A stretch of DNA of 64,000 bases. Source: Sphaerisporangium siamense (GTDB lineage Bacteria; Actinomycetota; Actinomycetes; Streptosporangiales; Streptosporangiaceae). The position numbers and the translations under genes were made by a program. The notes under the pieces are model-generated. The model was not told where the DNA came from, did not search any database, and saw only the letters and a list, made by a program, of their open reading frames with translations. Where the stretch lies: the NCBI RefSeq assembly GCF_014205275.1, contig NZ_JACHND010000001.1, forward strand, positions 4,216,001-4,280,000, read 5' to 3'. This document shows, piece after piece, positions 40,233 to 47,369 of the stretch; position 1 is the stretch's first letter; every line of letters starts with the position of its first letter.

Positions 40233-41792
40233 TCAGGGGGCGAGGTGCTCGCTCAGGAAGCGGCGCAGCGGCTCGACGTGCCGGACGGGGTCGCGCCACT
40301 GCGCCTGGAGGTCCTCCAGCAGGTGCCGCTCGGCGACCTGTTCGCCGCGCCGCCACACTCGGACGACCGGGTGCAGGAACGCGCTCTCGTCGGCGCGGCC
40401 GGGCGTCGGGTGCCTCTGGATGGCGAACACGTCGCCGTAGTCGCGGCGGCCCCAGCGCAGCGTGACCGTGAACAGCAGGTCCTCGCCGGCGAACCGCTCG
40501 GCGGCGTAGTCCTCGGGCAGATCCTCGTACCGGTGGAAGTGCCCGGACGCCGGGTCGCGCACGTAGGCGTCGGCCAGGTACTCGAACTGCGTCCACAGCG
40601 CCGAGCTGTAGTTGACCCGCTCCAGCATGGTGAAGGTCAGCTCGCCGGCGTCGGGCACCACGGGGTGCCGGGGGAGCGGGGTGTCCTCGTAGCGCTCGGC
40701 GAGCAGCGCGGCCAGCGTGCGCAGGTTGTAGCGGAAGCCGTCGATGAACGCCGAGGACGCCTGCTTGAAGTCGCGGGCCTGCATCAGCGTCCCGGCGAAG
40801 TACAGGCCGTCCACGTTCGGCGACCGGAAGTCGGGCCGGATCGCGGGCAGGCGCCCGTCCCGGAGGGTCTCGGGCGCGCAGGAGGCGTCGAAGATGCCCG
40901 TGTCCATGGTGAAGCCGGTGCAGCGCACCACCGCGTCGTACTCCAGCAGCGCCTGCTCCCCCTCGGCCAGGGTGTAGGTGATGGCGGCCTTGTAGTGGTC
41001 ACCCTCGCGCCAGAGGCGGTCGATGGTGCATTCGAGCACGCCGTGCAGGGTCTTGAACCAGTAGCTGTCGAGCAGCGCGCCGTACTGGCCGCGCACGTGC
41101 CCGGGGTGCTTGCTCGTCCAGGCGAGCCGCGTCGGGCTGGGGCTGGCCATGTGGATGATCGCGGCGTGCGGCAGCATGGCGTGGGCGGTCTCGAACGCCG
41201 AGTTGCCCTTGCCGATGATCAGTACGCGCTTGCCGGTGAAGTCCTCGCCGGACGCGCTGACGTCCTCGTAGCCGACGGCCAGCTCGATGCCCGGGATATC
41301 GGGGATGTACGGCCCGCCCCAGCCGATGGCGACGATGACGCACTCGGCGTGGAACACCTCGCCGCCCGCGTGCACGGTGAAGCGTCCCCCGGACTTCTCC
41401 ACGCGCTCGACGGCGGCGCCGTACCGGACGTTCAGCGCGTGCTCGCGCTGGAAGTCGGCCAGGTAGCGCACCAGGTCGTCGGCGGAGGGGAAGTACTCGC
41501 GCGAGTACCGGGGGAACTGCAGGGCCGGGGAGTCGTTGAGCAGCGAGTTCCAGTCCCAGCGCAGCAGGATCTCGGGGTCCTTCTCGGTGGTGTTCACCTT
41601 GTTGAGCGAGATCAGCCGGCGGTGGCGGGGGAACCTGCGGAAGAAGCCGCCCGGCGCGTCCCCGCGTTCCAGCGTGACGTAGTCGAGGCCGGCGCGGCCG
41701 AGGAAGTAGCTGAGCTGCAGTCCGGCGGGGCCGGCTCCGATGATCAGGTAGCGGTGCGTGTGCGCGCGTGCCGCCGGGGCGGTCGGGGGCAT
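40233..41792 (-). CDS. Flavin-dependent monooxygenase-like protein
   Basis: The 519-residue protein has an N-terminal FAD motif (IIGAGPAGLQLSYFLG) and a second dinucleotide motif (VLIIGKGNSAFETAH, about residue 190) for NADPH, with CTGFTMDTGIF later. This layout matches class B flavoprotein monooxygenases and FOXRED2-like proteins, which hydroxylate or oxidise small molecules. GGAGGA precedes the ATG. It is last in a leftward three-gene run with the membrane protein and AhpD-like gene 1. The substrate could be an enediyne or scaffold-bound intermediate, but this is not shown. Confidence 0.8.
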   Translation of the reverse strand: MPPTAPAARAHTHRYLIIGAGPAGLQLSYFLGRAGLDYVTLERGDAPGGFFRRFPRHRRLISLNKVNTTEKDPEILLRWDWNSLLNDSPALQFPRYSREYFPSADDLVRYLADFQREHALNVRYGAAVERVEKSGGRFTVHAGGEVFHAECVIVAIGWGGPYIPDIPGIELAVGYEDVSASGEDFTGKRVLIIGKGNSAFETAHAMLPHAAIIHMASPSPTRLAWTSKHPGHVRGQYGALLDSYWFKTLHGVLECTIDRLWREGDHYKAAITYTLAEGEQALLEYDAVVRCTGFTMDTGIFDASCAPETLRDGRLPAIRPDFRSPNVDGLYFAGTLMQARDFKQASSAFIDGFRYNLRTLAALLAERYEDTPLPRHPVVPDAGELTFTMLERVNYSSALWTQFEYLADAYVRDPASGHFHRYEDLPEDYAAERFAGEDLLFTVTLRWGRRDYGDVFAIQRHPTPGRADESAFLHPVVRVWRRGEQVAERHLLEDLQAQWRDPVRHVEPLRRFLSEHLAP

Positions 41793-41942
41793 GGACGGTC
41801 CTCCTGCGAAGGGTGGCGCCGCGCTCGCGGCATGGGCAGGCCCCGCCTCGCGTGGGCGAGGCGGGGTGGTCGTCGCGTGCCGGAGCGCCGGGCGGACGGA
41901 CGCGTCACGGGCTCCGCGCTCCGGCGGTCACGCCCGTCATGC

Positions 41943-42506
41943 TCACGCGGAGGAGGCCGCGCAGCGGCAGCTCATCGCGGCGCGTTCGGCGGTGTTCGGC
42001 CTGCGGTGCAGCCACATGGCCACCACCATGGGCGCGAACACGACCGCGTTGTAGAACAGGTGCAGTTCCACGCGCGGGACCACGAGCTGCAGCACGCTGG
42101 TCGGCACGGGCTTGCCGAGCAGGTACAGGCCGGTCACCTTCTGGCCGAGCAGCAGCAGGTGCTCGAAGTGGTGCCAGACCTGGATGCCGAGCGAGATGTT
42201 CCACCAGGTGCGCGACCTGCCGGTGAAGCCCTTGCGCAGCAGGATCAGCCCGATGAGCATGAGCAGCGCGTAGCCGTAGTGCATCCACTCGGAGGTCACG
42301 AGCCAGGGGAAGGGCCCGCCGAGCACGCCGCGGGCCTCGGGCAGCGGCCAGCCGAGGGCGTAGATCTGGATCGCCTGGGCGACGTGCTCGGCCCAGTGGG
42401 CGAGCACGATGAACAGGAAGACGTTGAGGCCGAGCCGGTGGTGGTCGGTGTTGATCGAGCCGATCAGGCTCGCGCGCGGGGGTAACGCGCCGGAGTGTGT
42501 CGCCAT
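41943..42506 (-). CDS. Histidine-rich membrane protein
   Basis: The 187-residue protein has about four hydrophobic helices with histidines at their ends: FIVLAHWAEHVAQ, SEWMHYGYALL, GIQVWHHFEHLLLLG and ELHLFYNAVVF. This resembles a membrane-embedded metal site such as a di-iron hydroxylase or cytochrome, but no family could be named. It lies between AhpD-like gene 1 and the flavin monooxygenase on the same strand, suggesting a redox role in the same unit. Confidence 0.6.
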   Translation of the reverse strand: MATHSGALPPRASLIGSINTDHHRLGLNVFLFIVLAHWAEHVAQAIQIYALGWPLPEARGVLGGPFPWLVTSEWMHYGYALLMLIGLILLRKGFTGRSRTWWNISLGIQVWHHFEHLLLLGQKVTGLYLLGKPVPTSVLQLVVPRVELHLFYNAVVFAPMVVAMWLHRRPNTAERAAMSCRCAASSA

Positions 42507-42571
42507 CGCCTGTGCTCCAGTCTTTCGTCGGACGCGGCGGCCGCGCGCGGGGGACGGTGGCGCGCCGGAGG

Positions 42572-43129
42572 TCAGTGCTCGGGGGTTCGGGCCGGCAGGC
42601 CCAGGTAGCCGTCCGCGGCGACGTGCCCGGCCCGCGCCGCGTACATGGCGGGGTCGTCGGGCACGGACGTCGCCAGGCCGTCGACGTAGCGGTTCACCAT
42701 GCAGAACGCGGCCGCGAGCAGCACGGTGTCGTGGATCTCCCGGTCCGTGGCGCCCGCGGCGCGCGCCGCGGACACGTGGGCCTCGGTGACGTTCTCGCCG
42801 CCCTTCTGGACGGCCGTGGCGATGCCGAGCGGGGCGCGCATCCGGTCCGGCACGGGGGCGGCGCCCGGGTCGGCGCGGACGCGTTCGACGAGGTCCATGC
42901 CTTGGGGGAGCTGGGCGGCGGCGTTGGCGGCGTGGGAGCGGTAGCAGAAGTCGCAGTCGTTGAGCGCCGAGACGTGGGCGGCGATGAGCTCGCGCTCGCC
43001 GTGGGTCAGGGGGCTCTCTCCGCGCAGCATCACCTCGGCCAGCTCGATGAGCGGGCGCGCGGTCTCCGGGCGGTACCGGAAGAGGCCGCGGACTCCGGGC
43101 TCGTCGTTGCCGAGGGCGATGTGGGGCAT
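42572..43129 (-). CDS. AhpD-like (carboxymuconolactone decarboxylase fold) protein 1
   Basis: The 185-residue helical protein has CDFCYRSH (Cys59, Cys62, His66), the CxxC-and-His pattern of AhpD-like peroxidase-related proteins. Such proteins act in thiol-disulfide or peroxide chemistry. The ATG at 43129 follows AAGGAG at ideal spacing, and upstream frame sequence is not conserved. It begins the leftward run to the flavin monooxygenase. It is a close paralogue of the gene at 43872-44567, sharing HIALG, EPGVRGLF-type and VNRYVDGLAT-type blocks. Confidence 0.83.
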   Translation of the reverse strand: MPHIALGNDEPGVRGLFRYRPETARPLIELAEVMLRGESPLTHGERELIAAHVSALNDCDFCYRSHAANAAAQLPQGMDLVERVRADPGAAPVPDRMRAPLGIATAVQKGGENVTEAHVSAARAAGATDREIHDTVLLAAAFCMVNRYVDGLATSVPDDPAMYAARAGHVAADGYLGLPARTPEH

Positions 43130-43396
43130 GGGGCTCCTTGTCGCACGAGGAAGGGCGCCGCGCGGCCTGGCGAGAACCGTCCGACGACTGTTCATGCTCG
43201 TCATGGTTTTGGCCGGTGTCAATGGTCCGATTTACCGCGTGTTATGTACGTCCAAGTCCGTAATTACGGTCACCCCTATTGGCGCATGGCCGGTAGGTAA
43301 GTGTGTCCTAACTCCCTTTTGTCTGTCCTGATCTCCTCGCGTAGCGTCGCCGTCGCGCCCTCAGAAAGATCCGCACCGTTTCATGAGGAGACCGTA
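43130..43396. promoter_or_regulatory. Divergent promoter region with a 12-base palindrome
   Basis: The gap between AhpD-like gene 1 and the SnoaL-like gene is AT-richer than its surroundings. It contains the perfect palindrome CCGTAATTACGG at 43258-43269, midway between the genes. A GAGGAG ribosome site precedes the SnoaL-like GTG. The palindrome is a good candidate operator for both genes. Confidence 0.5.
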
Positions 43397-43792
43397 GTGT
43401 CAGAGCATTCCGACATCAGCGCGGCCCGTGCGAGTTACGAGTCGATCACCAAGGGGGACCTCGACTACATCCGCGACGACCTGCTCGCCGACGACGTGGT
43501 CTTCCACGTCCCCGGGCACGGCTCCCTCGCCGGCGAGTACCGGGGCAAGGCCGACGTGATCGGGTACCTGTCCCGGCTCGTCGACGTCACCGGCAACACC
43601 ATGCGCTACGAGCCGGAGGCCTTCCTGTCCGGTGACGGGCACATCGCGGTGTTCCTGCGCATCCGCGGGGACCGCGCCGGCAAGGAGCTCGACGAGCGCG
43701 GCGTCCACGTGTTCCGCGTCGCCGACGGCAAGATCGCCGAGCGCTGGAGCTTCCCGCAGGACTCCTACGCCGTGGACGAGTTCTTCTCCTAG
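43397..43792 (+). CDS. SnoaL/NTF2-like protein
   Basis: The 131-residue protein has the NTF2-like pattern: an N-terminal helix, DLLADDVVFHVPGHG, GEYRGKADVIGYLSRL, and a beta-sheet ending in RVADGKIAERWSFPQDSYAVDEFF. Members include SnoaL cyclases and ketosteroid-isomerase-like proteins, which catalyse cyclisation, isomerisation or hydration in polyketide pathways. A generic role is all that can be assigned. The GTG at 43397 has GAGGAG eight bases before it. It is divergent to AhpD-like gene 1 and convergent with AhpD-like gene 2. Confidence 0.78.
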   Translation: MSEHSDISAARASYESITKGDLDYIRDDLLADDVVFHVPGHGSLAGEYRGKADVIGYLSRLVDVTGNTMRYEPEAFLSGDGHIAVFLRIRGDRAGKELDERGVHVFRVADGKIAERWSFPQDSYAVDEFFS

Positions 43793-43803
43793 GCCGCGGG
43801 GCC

Positions 43804-43820
43804 CGGCTCCGGGGGAGCCG
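43804..43820. terminator. Hairpin between convergent genes
   Basis: A perfect 7-base stem (CGGCTCC with GGAGCCG, 3-base loop) lies 12 bases after the SnoaL-like stop and 52 bases from the convergent AhpD-like gene 2. It is short but well placed for bidirectional termination. Confidence 0.45.
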
Positions 43821-43871
43821 CCCGGCCTGTGCCGAGACCGCCGCGCGGGCCGGGGACCGCGCCGGGCTCCG

Positions 43872-44567
43872 TCAGGACGCCCGGCGCAGCTGCTCGCCGT
43901 TCACCGCCACGTATCCGCCGGTCATGCTCGCCCGCGCCGCGTAGACGGCCGGGTCGTCCGGCGTGAACGTCGCCAGGCCGTCGACGTAGCGGTTGTACAT
44001 GCAGAACGCCGCCGCGATCAGCACGGTGTCGTGGATCTCCACGTCCGTGGCGCCGACCTCGCGCGCGGCGTCCACCAGCTCGCCGGTCACCTGCCTGCCG
44101 TCCTGCTGCACGGTGCCGGCGATGCGCAGCAACGCCCGCAGCTTGGCCGTGACCGGCGCCGAGTCGAGGTCCTCGCACACCTGCTCCACCAGCGTCATGC
44201 CCTCGGGGGCCCGCACCGCCGCGAACGCCGCGTGGGTGTAGAAGCAGAACCGGCACTGGTTCCTCGCCGACACGTACGCCGCGATCAGTTCCCGATCACC
44301 GCGGCTCAGCGTGCTCTCCCCGCACAGCAGCACCTCCGACAGGAGGATGAGGGGATGCGCGGTCTCGGGGCGGTACTGGAAAAGCGCCCGTATTCCGGGT
44401 TCGTTGGTGCCGAGCGCGATATGCGGGCCGGAATCCCGGCGGTCACCGAGAGAAACCGACGGGGGACGCTGCGGCCATTTCAGGTGCGATGAAATGTCCT
44501 CGGACGCGCTCGCGTCCGCCACGTCGCCGGCGGGCCGGGGCGCCGGGTGGGTCACCGAGGTCGTCAT
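43872..44567 (-). CDS. AhpD-like (carboxymuconolactone decarboxylase fold) protein 2
   Basis: The 231-residue protein has the same core as AhpD-like protein 1, with CRFCFYTH as the CxxC-His site, plus an N-terminal extension of about 45 polar residues. The start at 44567 (MTTSVTHPAPRP) is the most plausible; the frame is open further upstream without homology. Close similarity to the neighbour suggests local duplication. It is divergent to the acyl-CoA carboxylase epsilon gene. Confidence 0.8.
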   Translation of the reverse strand: MTTSVTHPAPRPAGDVADASASEDISSHLKWPQRPPSVSLGDRRDSGPHIALGTNEPGIRALFQYRPETAHPLILLSEVLLCGESTLSRGDRELIAAYVSARNQCRFCFYTHAAFAAVRAPEGMTLVEQVCEDLDSAPVTAKLRALLRIAGTVQQDGRQVTGELVDAAREVGATDVEIHDTVLIAAAFCMYNRYVDGLATFTPDDPAVYAARASMTGGYVAVNGEQLRRAS

Positions 44568-44810
44568 GATGTCCGAAGCCTTTCTCGCGTCATCTCGCCG
44601 TTTCGGCGCAGTTGCCACTGTGCGTCGCCCGGCGGCGCGGAAACAGGGCCGCGCGCTTTCATGAAGCTGCGGGCGCGCGTCCGGTTGCTGACGCCCGCGC
44701 CGGTTGACAGGCGCCCTTTCCGCGCGTCGCGCGACTCGGCAAGCGAGAAGTTGTCCCCGGCCGCCGCGCGGGGCGACGCTGGACGTCGGACGAGTGATCG
44801 GGGGTGTGCG

Positions 44811-45044
44811 GTGGCGCCGGAATGGTACCTGACGGTGGTCCGCGGCGATCCGAGCCCCGAGGAACTGGCCGCGCTCATCGTGGCGCTCGCCGCCCGTGCC
44901 GCCTCCGCCGCGGACGCCGAGGACCCCCAGGCCTCTGGGGACCCCGCGGAACCCCCCGCCCGGCGCCGCTGGCGCGACGCCGCCCGCCGCGCCCCGGCCC
45001 CCGGCGGCGACCCCGGCGCCTGGCGCGTGAGCGGCTGGGCCTGA
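44811..45044 (+). CDS. accE: Acyl-CoA carboxylase epsilon subunit
   Basis: The 77-residue protein matches AccE: an N-terminal LTVVRGDPSPEELAALIVAL block, an acidic then basic linker, and a C-terminal GAWRVSGWA tail. In actinomycetes this small subunit binds the carboxyltransferase (AccD) and raises acetyl- or propionyl-CoA carboxylase activity, supplying malonyl-CoA. No alpha or beta subunit lies in the window. Its place before the enediyne core suggests a boost of malonyl-CoA for the PKSE. The GTG start is set by the conserved block. Confidence 0.8.
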   Translation: MAPEWYLTVVRGDPSPEELAALIVALAARAASAADAEDPQASGDPAEPPARRRWRDAARRAPAPGGDPGAWRVSGWA

Positions 45045-45117
45045 CGGGAAACGCGCGAAATTCCCGAATCCGGATGGTACCGCAATACGGGAGATGTAAC
45101 TCGCGGATCGCACATAT

Positions 45118-45166
45118 GACCATGAAATGGTCGAGCTGATGTGAGTAACCGTCATCGGCTGACGGT
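45118..45166 (+). promoter_or_regulatory. Two inverted repeats upstream of the enediyne core operon
   Basis: GACCAT-N3-ATGGTC (45118-45132) and ACCGTCA-N5-TGACGGT (45148-45166) lie in the leader of the first unbL gene, the second ending 17 bases before the ATG. They may be an operator pair or a stem near the ribosome site. The operon promoter should lie in 45045-45183. Confidence 0.45.
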
Positions 45167-45183
45167 GAAACGTGAGGAGCATT

Positions 45184-46176
45184 ATGCCTACCCTGTTCGG
45201 TTCGCTGCGCAGACTCCTGTTGACGCCGTCGCTGGCCGAGGTGACTTTCGGCGAGCGGGGTTTTCCCGTCACCCCGACGGATGCCACACGGCGGCTTGAG
45301 GCCATTCCCCAGGCGGTGATCTGCGGATTCGAGTGGGGAATCGACGCGCGCGACCAGTGGGAGGTCGAGCGCCGCCTGAGCCTCGTGGACCCCGAGCACC
45401 GCGGTTTCGCCTACGAGGGCGCGACGATGGCCTTCACCGTGGTGGACGCGATGGGCGGCGGACGCGGGCACCGCACCCGTGACCTCCTCCTCGGCCCCGG
45501 GCAGCCGCACATATTCCTCACCTACATCGGCATCGGCTTCGCCATGGCCCGCCTGCCGCGGCCGCTCTGGAAGAAGGTCATGCCCGACCTCAGCGGCTCG
45601 GCGTACTACCCGACCATGAGCTGGCTCGCCGTGGACGGCTACGGCTTCGACCGCGCCTACTTCGAGACCCGGCGCTGGGTGGACGAGCAGCGCGTGCCGG
45701 CCGCCTATTCGTGGGAGGGGTCCCCGGACTACTTCCTGCGCGCGGTGGACCAGGGCATCGGCAGGGCGCTGTGGTTCATCCACGGCGGCCAGGCCGCCGA
45801 CGTGGCCGCGCACGTGCGCGCGTTCGCCTCGCACCGGCAGGCCGACCTGTGGGGCGGCGTCGGCCTCGCCGCGACCTTCGCCGGCGGCGCCGAGCCCGAG
45901 GTCCTCGCGATCCTGCGCGCCGAGGCCGGCGAGTACCGGCCCGAGGTGGCCCAGGGCGCGGTCTTCGCGGCCAAGGCCCGCGACTTCGCCGGGTTCGTTC
46001 CCCCGCACACCGAGGTCGCCACCTCGGTCCTCGCCGGCCTCACCGTCCGCGGCGCCGTGGCGCTCGCCGACGACGCGGCCGTGACCGCGCCGGCCTCCGG
46101 CGTCCCCGCCTACGAGCTGTGGCGGCGCGGCGTGCGGGCGCGTTTCGTCTCCGAGGGCACGCCCGTCGCGGGCTGA
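45184..46176 (+). CDS. unbL: UnbL-type DUF1702 enediyne core protein, copy 1
   Basis: The 330-residue protein is a DUF1702 member, the UnbL (E3) family conserved in enediyne clusters. It shows FRGFAYEG-like (HRGFAYEGATMAF), a YIGIGFAMARLPRPLW strand, WLAVDGYGFDRAYF, DQGIGRALWF and a C-terminal VPAYELWRRGV block. Its biochemical role is unknown; UnbL, UnbV and UnbU are linked to early processing of the polyketide toward the enediyne. GAGGAG precedes the ATG. A gap of 209 bases separates it from a second copy. Confidence 0.87.
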   Translation: MPTLFGSLRRLLLTPSLAEVTFGERGFPVTPTDATRRLEAIPQAVICGFEWGIDARDQWEVERRLSLVDPEHRGFAYEGATMAFTVVDAMGGGRGHRTRDLLLGPGQPHIFLTYIGIGFAMARLPRPLWKKVMPDLSGSAYYPTMSWLAVDGYGFDRAYFETRRWVDEQRVPAAYSWEGSPDYFLRAVDQGIGRALWFIHGGQAADVAAHVRAFASHRQADLWGGVGLAATFAGGAEPEVLAILRAEAGEYRPEVAQGAVFAAKARDFAGFVPPHTEVATSVLAGLTVRGAVALADDAAVTAPASGVPAYELWRRGVRARFVSEGTPVAG

Positions 46177-46385
46177 AGCCCTTTTTCATAGCGGAAATTC
46201 GCCGGTCGCTTCTTCGCGGGCGGATATTCATTGCAAGGCGCGCCGGCTCCGGCATGCCGGGAAACGGGTTCCCGCGCGGACGCGGTTGAGCAAGTCCGAA
46301 GTGGGTCCGGTGTCGATGCCGATGGTTACATTTGACCAAACACGACCCCTGGACAAGGGGAAACTCCCGCGGGAGGGAGAGGTAA

Positions 46386-47369
46386 TTGCCCAGCCTTCTT
46401 CGGTCGCTAAGGCGCCGTATTCTCACACCCAACGTCTCGGAGACGAAACTTTCGACGCGTGGATTCCACGTGAAAAACGAGGAATCACGTGACCTGCTGG
46501 AGACGGTCGGGGAGATGTTCCTCACCGGATTCGCGTACGCGGTGGAGTCACGTACCACCGCCGAGGCCGAGGAGCGGTTGGAGACGCTCCCTCTGAGGTT
46601 CCGCGGATTCGCCTACGAGGGCGCGGGGATGGGGTTCGCGATCCTCGACGCCATGCCGTTCACCAGTGGCCGCAAGGTCGCCGAGTTCCTCGCGGGCCCG
46701 CGCGGGGAGGCCCAGACCGACCTGATCTACGTCGGTGTCGGCTGGGCCATGGCGCGGCTGCCCAAGTTCCTGTGGTCGCGCCTCCACGCGCCCGACCCGC
46801 TGCTGCGGTGGCTCGCGCTGGACGGATACGGCTTCCACCAGGCGTACTTCCAGACCGAGAAGTACGTGCGGCAGCAGTACCAGGACCCCGCGTTCCCGTG
46901 GCCCGCCGGTGGCCCTCCCGGTTACGCCAACCGCGTCATCGACCAGGGCATCGGGCGGGCCATGTGGTTCGTCGGCGGCACCGACGTCGACGTCGTCGCC
47001 GACCTGATCGAGACCTTCCCCGAGCGCCGCAGGGCGGACCTGTTCGCCGGGAGCGGCCTGGCCGCGACCTACGCCTGCGGCGTCGAGGAGGACGAGCTGC
47101 GCAGGTTCAGGGAGCGCGCGGGCCAGTACCGCCCGCAGCTCGCGCAGGGGTCGGCGTTCGCCGCCGAGGCGCGGTACCGGCCCGGCCTGGTCGTGCCGTC
47201 CACCGAGCTCGCGACGAGCGTCTTCTGCGGCACGACGGCCGAACGGGCGGCGATGGTCTGCTACGAGACCATTCCCGACCAGCCGGACCAGGGCGATGTG
47301 CCCGCCTACGAGGTGTGGCGCCGGCGCATCGCCGACCAACTTGTAACTCTTGGAGGTGTTACCCAGTGA
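46386..47369 (+). CDS. unbL: UnbL-type DUF1702 enediyne core protein, copy 2
   Basis: The 327-residue protein follows copy 1 motif by motif (FRGFAYEGAGMGF, YVGVGWAMARLPKFLW, WLALDGYGFHQAYF, DQGIGRAMWF, VPAYEVWRRRI). The TTG at 46386 follows GGGAGAGG and gives the same start point as copy 1. The stop overlaps the unbV start by GTGA, so this copy, not copy 1, is directly coupled to the rest of the core. Two adjacent copies suggest duplication with possible division of function. Confidence 0.87.
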   Translation: MPSLLRSLRRRILTPNVSETKLSTRGFHVKNEESRDLLETVGEMFLTGFAYAVESRTTAEAEERLETLPLRFRGFAYEGAGMGFAILDAMPFTSGRKVAEFLAGPRGEAQTDLIYVGVGWAMARLPKFLWSRLHAPDPLLRWLALDGYGFHQAYFQTEKYVRQQYQDPAFPWPAGGPPGYANRVIDQGIGRAMWFVGGTDVDVVADLIETFPERRRADLFAGSGLAATYACGVEEDELRRFRERAGQYRPQLAQGSAFAAEARYRPGLVVPSTELATSVFCGTTAERAAMVCYETIPDQPDQGDVPAYEVWRRRIADQLVTLGGVTQ

